DNA from: Bacteroides sp. | GTDB lineage: Bacteria > Bacteroidota > Bacteroidia > Bacteroidales > Bacteroidaceae | Reading direction: 5' to 3' | Assembly: GCA_019414725.1 (NCBI GenBank) | Contig: DXLM01000045.1 | Span: 1-14,253 of the forward strand | Length of the DNA stretch: 14,253 bases | In this document: positions 6,649-14,253 of the stretch, in pieces | How positions within the stretch are numbered: the stretch's first letter is position 1 | Layout: every line of letters starts with the position of its first letter | The notes under the pieces: model-generated | Told to the model about the DNA's origin: nothing | The model's database searches: none | What the model saw: only the letters and a program-made list of their open reading frames with translations | Position numbers and translations under genes: made by a program

Positions 6649-7572
6649 TTACCGACTTCCCAAATACAAAAATATCATACCAATAAGTACCAGTGCCAAA
6701 TCCACAGCCTTGCTTTTAAGATTCTTCTCACGGAATACCATTGCACCAAATAGAAAAGAAACAAGCACACTGCCACGCCTTACCATAGATACTATGGAAA
6801 TCATTGAACCATCCAAGCTTAAGGCATAGAAATAAACAAAATCAGCTGCCGACAGAAAAATAGATATCAGAATAATACACCAATGCCAATGAAACGGAGT
6901 GGTAGATTTGCGCTTCGGCCACCATAACAACATCAAAACACCTCCCATCATAAACAATTGATAGATATTATACCATGACTGTACAATCATTCTATCCAGT
7001 CCGATACCTCCTTGATCGACAGGCGCCATGAGATACTTGTCATAAAGCCCGCTGACCGCTCCCAACACAGCTGCCATTACCACATAATAAATCCATTTAT
7101 TATGTTTGAAATCTATTCCCTCTTTCTTTCCGCTGCGGCTCAGCATAAAAAAAGAGAAGACAGCCATCAGCACACCAATCCATTGGTAAAAATTCAATCG
7201 CTCACCAAAGACCACTAAAGCTCCCACCAACACCATCACCGGACGAGTAGCGTTTATAGGTCCCACAATTGTGATAGGCAGATTCTTCATCCCAAAATAT
7301 CCCAATATCCACGACGAAAGGACAATAACAGATTTCAACACTACATAACGATGCACCTCCCACCCTGCAACAGGCACATAAAAAATAGAATCCTCCAATA
7401 TTCCCGGCCTCCACACTGACAATACAATAAAAGGAAGAAATATCAAACTAGAGAACAACGTATTCAGAAATAATACCGGAATAACCGCATTGTCCTTCAA
7501 CGACTGTTTCTTAAATACATCATAGAATCCCAGCAATGCAGCCGAGAGAAATGCCAGAAGTAACCACATCAT
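6649..7572 (-). CDS. EamA/DMT-superfamily transporter, 307 aa
   Basis: Integral inner-membrane protein of the drug/metabolite transporter superfamily. Hydrophobicity suggests about ten membrane helices, starting MMWLLLAFLSAALLGF. The family's two-fold repeat is visible: ATRPVMVLVGALVVFGERLN (about 108-127) closes the first half, and RRGSVLVSFLFGAMVFREKN (about 265-284) is the equivalent in the second. The substrate cannot be read from sequence; metabolite or amino-acid export and sugar uptake are all known in this superfamily. The frame is open up to base 7653, but I start at 7572. The upstream part does not resemble the family, and a TAnnTTTG box lies at 7607-7600. The second Met (7569) is also possible. 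It converges on the epimerase gene and lies downstream of, but is separately terminated from, the phosphomutase gene. Confidence 0.88.
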   Translation of the reverse strand: MMWLLLAFLSAALLGFYDVFKKQSLKDNAVIPVLFLNTLFSSLIFLPFIVLSVWRPGILEDSIFYVPVAGWEVHRYVVLKSVIVLSSWILGYFGMKNLPITIVGPINATRPVMVLVGALVVFGERLNFYQWIGVLMAVFSFFMLSRSGKKEGIDFKHNKWIYYVVMAAVLGAVSGLYDKYLMAPVDQGGIGLDRMIVQSWYNIYQLFMMGGVLMLLWWPKRKSTTPFHWHWCIILISIFLSAADFVYFYALSLDGSMISIVSMVRRGSVLVSFLFGAMVFREKNLKSKAVDLALVLIGMIFLYLGSR

Positions 7573-7599
7573 ATCTTTTACCTTATTTAAAACAGAAGG

Positions 7600-7607
7600 C
7601 AAAGTTA
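7600..7607 (-). promoter_or_regulatory. Predicted -7 box of the EamA transporter gene
   Basis: TAACTTTG on the minus strand fits TAnnTTTG and would start transcription about 20 bases before the ATG at 7572. No TTTG lies at 19-20 bases upstream; the nearest is 14 bases away, so the -33 box is weak. Confidence 0.45.
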
Positions 7608-7659
7608 CAACAAAAAATAAACAAAGAAGTGTAGATTTTGATATAAATGGCACGGAAAT

Positions 7660-7706
7660 AAAAGAAAAGGGGGATAGAGAAATACATCTCCACCACCCCT
7701 TCTTTT
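7660..7706. terminator. Hairpin terminator after the phosphomutase gene
   Basis: A long imperfect stem pairs the arm at 7660-7680 with the arm at 7687-7706 around the loop AATACA. The strongest part is AAAAGAA plus GGGG against CCCC plus TTCTTTT, with a few mismatches or bulges. On both strands the outer arm is T-rich. It lies about 45 bases beyond the phosphomutase stop and upstream of the transporter promoter, insulating the two. Confidence 0.6.
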
Positions 7707-7751
7707 ATTTATGAATATTCTCTCAGACTTTCGCCCGATGCTTATACTCGA

Positions 7752-9497
7752 TTAAATTCCCAGTGATTTTCTTACGGCTTCCACCTTTTCCTCAGCAGCT
7801 GCATTAGCGGCATCGAAACATTTGTGGCAACCCATTTCACCTTTTACTTCCACATAGAATTTGATTTTAGGTTCTGTTCCTGACGGGCGAACTGAAATCT
7901 TAGTTCCATCTTCCGTAAAATATTGCAATACGTTACTAGCCTCCGGCATATCTATTTCTGTTATATTCCCGTTACCATCAGTCACCTTCAAAGTTTTAAA
8001 GTCCTTGACAAGAACAACCTTAGAACCGCCTATTTCTCTCGGAGGATTAGAACGGAAGTTTTCCATCATTGCCTTAATCTCTTCTGCCCCGCTCTTTCCT
8101 GGTTTCACAACATTCACAGTAGTTTCTTTTGAGAAACCATACTCCACATAAATATCAAGCAAAACTTCGAACAAGGTCTTGCCCTGGTCTTTTGCCCAAG
8201 CACAAATCTCCGCCAACAATGTACAAGCAGAAACAGCATCTTTATCACGGACAAAGTCTTCGGCCAGGAATCCGTAGCTTTCTTCACCACCTCCGATGTA
8301 TTGCTGTTTGCCTTCACGCAAACGGATTTCACGTGCAATCCACTTGAATCCGGTATAGCAATCCAACATTTCGATGTGATTCTTGTCTGCGACAGATTTA
8401 ATCAGTTCCGTAGTAACGATAGTCTTCACAATGAAATCATCATCCTTCATCTTACCCATCGCAATACGGTTCTTTATTATATAATACAAGAACAGCAAAC
8501 AGGTTTGGTTACCATTGATCAGCACCCATTCTCCTTTGTCATTTTTACAAGCCATACCTACGCGGTCAGCATCCGGATCGCTAGCCATTACAATGTCAGC
8601 GTCTATTTTCTTAGCCAAATCAATAGCCATAGACAAAGCCTCGGCATTTTCCGGATTCGGAGAGACAACAGTCGGAAAATCGCCACTCTTCACCATTTGT
8701 TCAGGCACGGTATGTACATTTTCAAATCCCCATTGCTTCAATGCACGCGGAATCAACATCATACCTGTACCATGAATCGGAGTATACACAATTTTCAAAT
8801 CCTTCTGACGCTTGATCACTTCAGGATCAATAGAAATTGTTTTCACTTTATTCAAATAGACGCTGTCTACCTCTTCGCCCACAATCTGAATCAGATCCTT
8901 GTTACCTTCAAACTTGATGTCGGTAGCCGATGAAATCTTGTTCACCTCATCAATGATACCCTTATCGTGCGGAGCCAATACTTGTGCACCATCATCCCAA
9001 TAAGCCTTGTAACCATTGTATTCTCTCGGATTATGAGAGGCAGTAATATTGATACCGCTCTGGCAACCGAAATGACGGATAGCAAATGACATTTCAGGAG
9101 TAGGACGCATATCTTCAAACAAATATACTTTAATACCGTTCGCAGAAAAGATATTGGCAGAAATTTCCGCAAACAAACGGCTGTTGTTACGGCAATCATG
9201 ACCTACCACAACAGATATCTGATCGAGATCTTTAAAATTTTTATTTAGATAATTGGACAAACCTTGAGTAGCAGCACCTACCGTATAAATATTCATACGG
9301 TTACTGCCCACGCCCATAATACCACGCAAACCACCTGTCCCAAACTCCAAATCTTTATAAAATGCTTCAATCAAATCAGTCTTATCGGGATTCGCCAACA
9401 TTTTCTTAATTTCAGCCTGTGTTTCGGCATCATAAGCAGGTGTTAACCATTTCTCTGCTTTCTCTGTCACTTGCTTTATCAATTCTTCATTTTCCAT
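7752..9497 (-). CDS. Phospho-sugar mutase (phosphoglucomutase/phosphomannomutase), 581 aa
   Basis: Alpha-D-phosphohexomutase that should interconvert hexose 1- and 6-phosphates (glucose and/or mannose), linking glycolysis with glycogen, nucleotide-sugar and polysaccharide synthesis in the cytoplasm. All four signature regions are intact: the phosphoserine loop ITASHNPREYNG with Ser154; the Mg2+-binding loop DPDADR at 307-312; the sugar-specificity loop GGGEESYGF at 402-410; and the phosphate-binding loop RPSGTEPK at 537-544. GTGGLRG near residue 53 is also typical. The length of 581 aa fits the long PgcA/PGM2-like branch rather than the shorter AlgC-like branch. No signal peptide. The start MENEELIKQ gives a natural N-terminus. 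Whether glucose or mannose phosphate is preferred cannot be settled from the sequence. Confidence 0.95.
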   Translation of the reverse strand: MENEELIKQVTEKAEKWLTPAYDAETQAEIKKMLANPDKTDLIEAFYKDLEFGTGGLRGIMGVGSNRMNIYTVGAATQGLSNYLNKNFKDLDQISVVVGHDCRNNSRLFAEISANIFSANGIKVYLFEDMRPTPEMSFAIRHFGCQSGINITASHNPREYNGYKAYWDDGAQVLAPHDKGIIDEVNKISSATDIKFEGNKDLIQIVGEEVDSVYLNKVKTISIDPEVIKRQKDLKIVYTPIHGTGMMLIPRALKQWGFENVHTVPEQMVKSGDFPTVVSPNPENAEALSMAIDLAKKIDADIVMASDPDADRVGMACKNDKGEWVLINGNQTCLLFLYYIIKNRIAMGKMKDDDFIVKTIVTTELIKSVADKNHIEMLDCYTGFKWIAREIRLREGKQQYIGGGEESYGFLAEDFVRDKDAVSACTLLAEICAWAKDQGKTLFEVLLDIYVEYGFSKETTVNVVKPGKSGAEEIKAMMENFRSNPPREIGGSKVVLVKDFKTLKVTDGNGNITEIDMPEASNVLQYFTEDGTKISVRPSGTEPKIKFYVEVKGEMGCHKCFDAANAAAEEKVEAVRKSLGI

Positions 9498-9549
9498 AAT
9501 TTTTTGTTATTTATAAGGTTTATAATTACATCCGATTTTTACGTCTTGA

Positions 9550-9557
9550 CAAATGTA
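9550..9557 (-). promoter_or_regulatory. Predicted -7 box of the phosphomutase gene
   Basis: TACATTTG on the minus strand matches TAnnTTTG, about 55 bases before the ATG at 9497. No convincing TTTG is found 19-20 bases upstream. Confidence 0.4.
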
Positions 9558-9745
9558 AAAGAATTAAATTAAAAATCCTAGAAATTTGAAAGAAGAAAAT
9601 TAGAGATATAAAGGATTATCCCCCTAAAATAATCTGTCATAAAAAAGCAGAAGACCATACAAGGTAAAAAAACACTACTATATAACAGTCGGGAAAGCTC
9701 CCAGGCATCCTGAATACAATCTAAAAAACTATCTTATTATGCACA

Positions 9746-9768
9746 GGAGCAGGATCATAACCTGCCCC
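9746..9768 (-). terminator. Hairpin after the C69 dipeptidase gene, possible terminator
   Basis: On the minus strand GGGGCAGG (9768-9761) pairs with CCTGCTCC (9753-9746), including one G-U pair, around a 7-base loop. It lies about 45 bases beyond the dipeptidase stop. The T-run that follows (TTTTTT near 9727-9722) is about 18 bases away, so this is not a classical intrinsic terminator. Confidence 0.35.
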
Positions 9769-9810
9769 TCCACTAATTAATCAGACTTTCAGAACATACA
9801 AAAATATATC

Positions 9811-11451
9811 CTATTTCATCTTATAGCGTTCACCGGTGGCCTTTACCAGTTCTTCCAAAAATTCTTTGGGATACCCCGGACGTACCAAAGGAGCGCAATG
9901 ACCGGTTTCAGGACGAAGTATGGTTCCATCTTTTGCCATCTTTTTCACAGCACCGTCATTATACTTCACAATCAAAAATTCGCCCAATTTCTTCCAGCTG
10001 TCTATTGCCGATTCGGCTGTCATGCAACTATAGTTAGTCAAGAACTCTTTTGCCTTTACAGGATCTTTCTCATATAAGCTCATGGCAGAAGATTCAATGC
10101 CAGCCTGTGCATTCGCATAAGTATCTTCCAAATTATTTTGAACGGCACGCATATCATCAATCATCAGGCTATAACGTGGACGAATCATATCGGCCACCCA
10201 ATTATAAATCCAAAATGCAGAGTCCCATGAAAAAGTTACACAGTCGGCTTCTTTACTGCTATAACAGTCAGGAATACGATCCGAACAACAATATACAGGA
10301 GCAAACACTGTCATATTAGCATCATCTGTTCCAAACCATAATACTCCCCCTATTGCATCGGGCAGGTTAGCACGCATCTGTGCCACAAAAGTGAAAGCCG
10401 TTTGCTGAGTCGAAATGGGACGTTCATTGAAATATTCCTGATCTCCTACTTTAAAACTCAAGGGAGACAGACGATAAGGAGTTTTAAACGGACCGGCACC
10501 GGGATCATTAGTTATATCCAGTGGAGTACCCTCATAGTGATCGCGCATAGCCGCTTGTACATCACGTACTGAAAGTTTACGGGAAGGCTTGATATAAAGA
10601 GGCATCGGTTCTTTGCTGTCCCCCTGAATATAAGGAAGATAGGTATCTCCCACCGACTTGTTGAACATATTATAGAAACTCCATACACGTGCTTCACAGA
10701 ACCGTACACCACCAAAATCTAAAGGATTATATGCCGCCGAGAAACTGAAATCTTTATTCATACCGTCAAAATAACCTTTTTCACGAGCGAAAGAAATCAC
10801 ATCCGGAGAGTAAAGACAATTATCCTTGTCATTCATATTGAACTGATGAATCCGGCTCTGATTAGCATGTGCGGCAATACAATCATCCGGTATACGGACT
10901 GCTACCCATACAGCACCTTTCACACCGGGACCCTTACCGATCATCTCCAAAATCCAGACTTCATTGGGATCAGCGATACTGAATGATTCGCCACTGCTAT
11001 AATAACCATATTCTTTTACTAAATCCGTCATTACCTGTATGGCTTCTTTAGCTGTACGAGAACGCTGGAGAGCTACATAAATCAAACTTCCATAATCCAT
11101 AATACCGGTAGAATCAACCAATTCCTCCCGTCCACCAAAAGTAGTTTCACCTATGGTTACCTGAAATTCATTCATATTACCTACCACATTATAGGTTTGA
11201 CGCGCTTCTTTTATTTGCCCTAAATATTTGCCCGAATCCCAATCATAGATATCACGCATGGCTCCTTTTTCATGCATACCGGCAGGATAGTGATACAACT
11301 CGCCAAACATTCCGTATGAATCAGCGGAATAAGAAACGATAACAGAACCATCAACCGAGGCTCCCTTACCTACAATCAAGTTAGTGCATGCCAAACTCTC
11401 TGTTATTGCCGCCAATAGAAAGGCAGCACCTAAAATCAGTTTATTCTTCAT
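9811..11451 (-). CDS. Secreted C69-family dipeptidase, 546 aa
   Basis: Peptidase family C69 (PepD type), N-terminal-nucleophile hydrolases that cleave dipeptides. Residues 1-21 form a signal peptide with a site after SLA. The next residue, Cys22, opens the family signature CTNLIVGKGASVDGS and is the expected catalytic nucleophile. Removal of the leader would therefore expose it as the required free N-terminus. The remainder, including SADSYGMFGELYHYPAG and YGYYSSGESFSIADPNEVWILE, runs the full length expected for the family with no break. The -3 to -1 residues favour signal peptidase I over a lipobox. The gene starts 42 bases after the M23 peptidase stop with no TAnnTTTG box between, so the two are probably co-transcribed. 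The likely site of action is the periplasm; substrate preference is unknown. Confidence 0.92.
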   Translation of the reverse strand: MKNKLILGAAFLLAAITESLACTNLIVGKGASVDGSVIVSYSADSYGMFGELYHYPAGMHEKGAMRDIYDWDSGKYLGQIKEARQTYNVVGNMNEFQVTIGETTFGGREELVDSTGIMDYGSLIYVALQRSRTAKEAIQVMTDLVKEYGYYSSGESFSIADPNEVWILEMIGKGPGVKGAVWVAVRIPDDCIAAHANQSRIHQFNMNDKDNCLYSPDVISFAREKGYFDGMNKDFSFSAAYNPLDFGGVRFCEARVWSFYNMFNKSVGDTYLPYIQGDSKEPMPLYIKPSRKLSVRDVQAAMRDHYEGTPLDITNDPGAGPFKTPYRLSPLSFKVGDQEYFNERPISTQQTAFTFVAQMRANLPDAIGGVLWFGTDDANMTVFAPVYCCSDRIPDCYSSKEADCVTFSWDSAFWIYNWVADMIRPRYSLMIDDMRAVQNNLEDTYANAQAGIESSAMSLYEKDPVKAKEFLTNYSCMTAESAIDSWKKLGEFLIVKYNDGAVKKMAKDGTILRPETGHCAPLVRPGYPKEFLEELVKATGERYKMK

Positions 11452-11493
11452 TAATATATAACTTTTTAATTGTGTATAATACTTATTTTACCA

Positions 11494-13164
11494 TCAAAAT
11501 TCATATTCCTCTTTTGTTTCGTTTCCACAATAATCTGTCACCACCAATTCCAATTTATGGGCGACTCCTTTTTTTAACCGTTCAGGATGCTTCATCCACA
11601 ATTTCGCATTTTTGGAACTGAAACCGAATAAGGCAAATTCGCCGTCTATCTTCACCTTATAATCCTTAATACCCGTTTCCGCATCTCCTATTTTGAACTG
11701 AACCTTACCTGTCTTCCATTGTGCCTTATTTAATGGGGTCACTCGTGGAGACAAAGTATCTATAGCTACGGTATAGGTTCCCAGTTCACGGATGGAAGTC
11801 TTCATCCAACCATTTTCATAAATTCCTCCTGCTGAACCTTTCCTTTTTCCCCACTTACGGGCCACATAATATTTCGACGTATCCTCTACAGGAAGATGGC
11901 GTACCCCGATCATCAACGTGCACCCAGCCTGCAAAGCTACTGGCTCATCGTGCAACTGGTACTCGTAAGATATTGCAGCTGTATCTTTAACCACATGACA
12001 GTTCAGTGCCACATCCTCATACAACATTCCTCGGGGGATAACCAGTTCCATACCCGGTTCCTGAACCACATTACCTTTATTCCATGCCAAATAATGTTTT
12101 ACCTGCGGATGATATTCCTCTATCGGCTGCCTACGGCCACGCACAATGAAACGATAAGTCGACTTATTCCCGTATAAATCAGCTAATTCATAACGAAAAT
12201 GATAATCACGTTCTTCATCAATCGTAACCACCCCTCCTTCATCATTGGCTTGTAACATGCGCAAACTATTTCCGGGAAGAATCTGTGAGCGCATCACCCA
12301 ATTATGCCTCTTTACATTCTCCTCATAGTCTGTCCAGGCATTAATCATCCGGTTCTCTTCGGGCAAAACGCCATCCACCGTACTGCGAAAAACTTCTGTC
12401 GTATCCACATAGAGTACCACGGAACGCACACCATAATTATTATGTGTGCCATCCATATAGTCGTATGCCTTAATGCCAGCGGCTATTTTCCCCCAAGCAG
12501 AAACCGGTTGTCCCAAAGAAGCAACAGATATGGATTTTTTTCTTTGTGAGCCTTCCACAACTCCAGCGCCCCGCTGCGGATAAAGCATAATCATTGACGC
12601 ACGTGGCGGAGTAGTGTCTTTAATTTTATCGGTATAGAACTGTAAGGGATCTATCAATTCACCAGTATCCGTACGGCGTATCTCCATATGCAGATGCGGT
12701 CCGAAAGAATACCCTTCATTACCGCTTAAAGCAATGATTTCTCCAGCTTTGAAACTGACCTGATGAGGCTCGAATTTCAAATCCACAGCAAAAGTTTCAT
12801 GCCGATATTGATATTCCTCCACCACTTTTGCCACTGCAGAAGCAAATTTCAACACATGTCCATATACTGAAGTATATCCATTGGGATGCGTAATAAAAAT
12901 AGCCTGCCCATATCCTCCGGGAGTAACCAGTACACGGCTCACATATCCGTCGGCAATGCAATGAATAGGTTTTCCCACCTCTCCCTGGGTTTTAAAATCC
13001 ACTCCTCCATGAAAGTGGTTAGAACGCAGTTCACCGAAATTACCGCTCAGAATAAGCGGAAAATCAAAAGGAGGACGGAATACAGGAGCAGCCGGTTCTT
13101 CCTGTGCCCGTACAGCAAGAACACTGCCCAAAGCTGCTATGATTATATAATTTCGTAAAGTCAT
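11494..13164 (-). CDS. Secreted M23-family metallopeptidase, 556 aa
   Basis: Putative zinc endopeptidase of the lysostaphin/LytM type, expected to cut peptide bonds in murein stem peptides or cross-links in the periplasm. Signal peptide residues 1-20 (VRA before Gln21). The M23 domain spans about residues 35-175. The zinc ligands are visible as His52 and Asp56 in HGGVD and His159 in GPHLHMEI, with His157 and possibly His103 (VYGH) completing the active site. The fold is thus complete, not a degenerate LytM adaptor. An insert at about 105-130 lies between the strands. The C-terminal 350 residues are beta-rich, probably Ig-like modules (for example DTLSPRVTPLNKAQW), ending with LVVTDYCGNETKEEYEF. 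It leads the dipeptidase gene in a two-gene unit and is divergent from alanine dehydrogenase. Confidence 0.9.
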   Translation of the reverse strand: MTLRNYIIIAALGSVLAVRAQEEPAAPVFRPPFDFPLILSGNFGELRSNHFHGGVDFKTQGEVGKPIHCIADGYVSRVLVTPGGYGQAIFITHPNGYTSVYGHVLKFASAVAKVVEEYQYRHETFAVDLKFEPHQVSFKAGEIIALSGNEGYSFGPHLHMEIRRTDTGELIDPLQFYTDKIKDTTPPRASMIMLYPQRGAGVVEGSQRKKSISVASLGQPVSAWGKIAAGIKAYDYMDGTHNNYGVRSVVLYVDTTEVFRSTVDGVLPEENRMINAWTDYEENVKRHNWVMRSQILPGNSLRMLQANDEGGVVTIDEERDYHFRYELADLYGNKSTYRFIVRGRRQPIEEYHPQVKHYLAWNKGNVVQEPGMELVIPRGMLYEDVALNCHVVKDTAAISYEYQLHDEPVALQAGCTLMIGVRHLPVEDTSKYYVARKWGKRKGSAGGIYENGWMKTSIRELGTYTVAIDTLSPRVTPLNKAQWKTGKVQFKIGDAETGIKDYKVKIDGEFALFGFSSKNAKLWMKHPERLKKGVAHKLELVVTDYCGNETKEEYEF

Positions 13165-13212
13165 TTTCTTTATTTTATGGAGAACTCATCACAAAAATTT
13201 TGAATCTCTCCG

Positions 13213-13220
13213 CAAACTTA
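13213..13220 (-). promoter_or_regulatory. Predicted -7 box of the M23/C69 unit
   Basis: TAAGTTTG on the minus strand fits TAnnTTTG, about 48 bases before the ATG at 13164. No matching -33 box is found at 19-20 bases. It is divergent from the ald promoter about 100 bases away. Confidence 0.4.
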
Positions 13221-13319
13221 CAAATAAAAAACAGAATATCCCTTAAAACAATGTTGCTAAACATACATTTATTACGAAAAAAACATATCCAGACAAAACC
13301 TACTTTTCTGACATTTTGT

Positions 13320-13327
13320 TATCTTTG
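13320..13327 (+). promoter_or_regulatory. Predicted -7 box of alanine dehydrogenase
   Basis: TATCTTTG is a perfect TAnnTTTG box ending 30 bases before the ATG at 13358. The -33 box is not obvious at the standard spacing. Confidence 0.5.
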
Positions 13328-13357
13328 AGGCAGTCAAACCCCTTAAATGTGACAATT

Positions 13358-14253
13358 ATGATAGTAGGAATTCCTAAAGAAATCAAAAACAACGAGAATC
13401 GTGTATCATTAACCCCTGCAGGAGCACACGAGTTGGTACAGAGAGGTCACACGGTGTATATACAACACACCGCAGGTATAAACAGCGGATTTTCCGATGA
13501 AGAGTATGAGAAAGTCGGAGCGCGTATCCTTCCTACTATAGAAGATGTGTACGCCATTGCCGAGATGATTATAAAAGTCAAGGAACCCATCGAATGTGAA
13601 TATAACCTGGTACGTAAGGGCCAACTGGTATTTACATACTTCCATTTTGCCTGTGACAAAGAATTAACGGAGGCAATGATGCGTAGTGGTTCAGTATGCC
13701 TAGCTTACGAAACTGTAACAGACAAACAAGGCGGACTGCCTCTGCTGATTCCCATGAGTGAAGTGGCAGGACGAATGTCCACTCAGGAAGGAGCACGTTT
13801 TTTGGAGAAGCCTCAAGGAGGACGTGGCATCTTGCTAGGTGGAGTTCCCGGTGTCAAGCCAGCCAAAGTGCTGGTATTAGGCGGCGGCATTGTAGGAACC
13901 AATGCAGCTTTAATGGCTGCAGGATTAGGGGCTGATGTCACAATCTGTGATATTTCATTACCCCGCCTGCGTCAGTTGAGTGAGTTCATGCCTAAAAATG
14001 TAAAAACATTATTCTCGTCCAGCCACAATATAGAAAAAGAACTGCCAACAACTGATTTGATAATCGGTGCAGTTCTTATCCCCGGTGCAAAGGCTCCCCA
14101 CCTCATAACACGCCCTATGCTGAAACTGATGAAAAAGGGTACTGTACTGGTAGATGTGGCCATTGACCAAGGAGGATGTTTTGAGACGTCCCATCCTACA
14201 ACTCATGCCGAACCTATTTACGAAGTAGACGGTATCATCCATTACTGTGTGGC
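13358..14253 (+). CDS. ald: Alanine dehydrogenase, 5' part (cut by window end)
   Basis: NAD-dependent L-alanine dehydrogenase (EC 1.4.1.1), converting L-alanine to pyruvate, ammonium and NADH, and the reverse; cytoplasmic. The frame runs from ATG at 13358 to the window end without a stop, about 298 of the roughly 370 residues expected. The N-terminus MIVGIPKEIKNNENRVSLTP is the family signature. Residues corresponding to the known active site are at the standard positions: Arg15, Lys75 (KVKEPIE), His96 (FTYFHFACD) and Asp270 (VDVAIDQGG). The NAD-binding Rossmann motif GGGIVG lies at 175-180. It is transcribed away from the secreted peptidase pair, across a 193-base gap with a -7 box for each side. 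Saccharopine dehydrogenase and transhydrogenase alpha subunits are relatives, but the residue pattern favours Ald. Confidence 0.95.
   Translation, partial: MIVGIPKEIKNNENRVSLTPAGAHELVQRGHTVYIQHTAGINSGFSDEEYEKVGARILPTIEDVYAIAEMIIKVKEPIECEYNLVRKGQLVFTYFHFACDKELTEAMMRSGSVCLAYETVTDKQGGLPLLIPMSEVAGRMSTQEGARFLEKPQGGRGILLGGVPGVKPAKVLVLGGGIVGTNAALMAAGLGADVTICDISLPRLRQLSEFMPKNVKTLFSSSHNIEKELPTTDLIIGAVLIPGAKAPHLITRPMLKLMKKGTVLVDVAIDQGGCFETSHPTTHAEPIYEVDGIIHYCV

Larger units (their letters stand above)
9498..9810. other. Intergenic region, 313 bases, no gene seen
   Basis: This AT-rich gap lies between the dipeptidase stop and the phosphomutase start, both on the minus strand. It holds the phosphomutase -7 box (9557-9550) and several small hairpins: GATTAT/ATAATC near 9613-9634, GGGAAAGCTCCC at 9691-9702, and the stronger stem at 9746-9768. 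I see no ORF with a convincing start and no recognisable RNA family. Confidence 0.6.

Noticed and set aside
7573..7653. Longer start for the EamA transporter (334 aa)
   Set aside because: The extra 27 residues precede the first family helix, and a TAnnTTTG box lies within them.
8301..8933. A 210-codon open frame on the plus strand, antisense to the phosphomutase
   Set aside because: The opposite strand encodes the conserved Mg2+-binding and sugar-binding loops of a clear phosphomutase. The antisense product matches nothing recognisable.
9498..9810. Possible small RNA in the 313-base gap
   Set aside because: Hairpins are present, but there is no convincing promoter-terminator pair around them and no recognised RNA family; the signals are explained as the end of the dipeptidase unit and the phosphomutase promoter.
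1..14253. CRISPR array, tRNA or rRNA genes, insertion sequence, phage or conjugative genes
   Set aside because: No regularly spaced repeats, cloverleaf-like sequences, terminal inverted repeats, transposase or integrase motifs were found on either strand. The gene content is typical core chromosome.

Overview
The window reads as ordinary chromosomal DNA of a Bacteroidales gut bacterium, most likely Bacteroides or Phocaeicola. Three things support this. Several genes are preceded by the Bacteroidetes-type -7 box TAnnTTTG, twice with an upstream TTTG box at the right spacing. Shine-Dalgarno sequences are mostly weak. The gene families are typical of the group: a periplasmic-TPR histidine kinase with a LytTR regulator, a WG-repeat secreted protein, a C69 dipeptidase and a LacX-type mutarotase. 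I see no tRNA, rRNA, CRISPR array, insertion sequence or phage gene.

Left part (1-2400, minus strand): an apparent operon of exported proteins of unknown function. The order is a 564-residue WG-repeat/TPR protein, then a 164-residue secreted protein, then a 37-codon ORF 3 bases downstream that looks like the signal peptide and first strand of a decayed gene. A promoter with TTTG-N19-TTTCTTTG lies just upstream of the first gene.

Signalling part (2500-5600, minus strand): a TPR sensor histidine kinase (about 678 aa, lipobox-like Cys24, one internal membrane helix) is followed by a LytTR response regulator (254 aa). The regulator appears to have its own promoter in the 127-base gap. A perfect 16-bp palindrome fills the spacer of that promoter, which is a natural operator position. 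A good intrinsic terminator follows the regulator. Base composition drops clearly from the regulator and kinase core to the periplasmic TPR half of the sensor.

Centre (5660-9560): a LacX-type aldose-epimerase gene on the plus strand, with a textbook Bacteroidetes promoter, converges on an EamA/DMT transporter gene across a shared hairpin terminator. Upstream of the transporter lies a phosphoglucomutase/phosphomannomutase gene with its own terminator and -7 box. These genes point to general sugar metabolism and uptake.

Right part (9800-14253): a secreted M23 endopeptidase and a secreted C69 dipeptidase form a two-gene minus-strand unit. Divergent from it is alanine dehydrogenase, cut off by the window end after about 298 codons. 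Together they could release peptides or amino acids from murein or dietary protein and oxidise L-alanine to pyruvate, but that link is inferred from position only. No clearly new system is visible. The best leads are the palindromic operator in the regulator promoter, the mosaic kinase and the decayed third gene of the WG operon.
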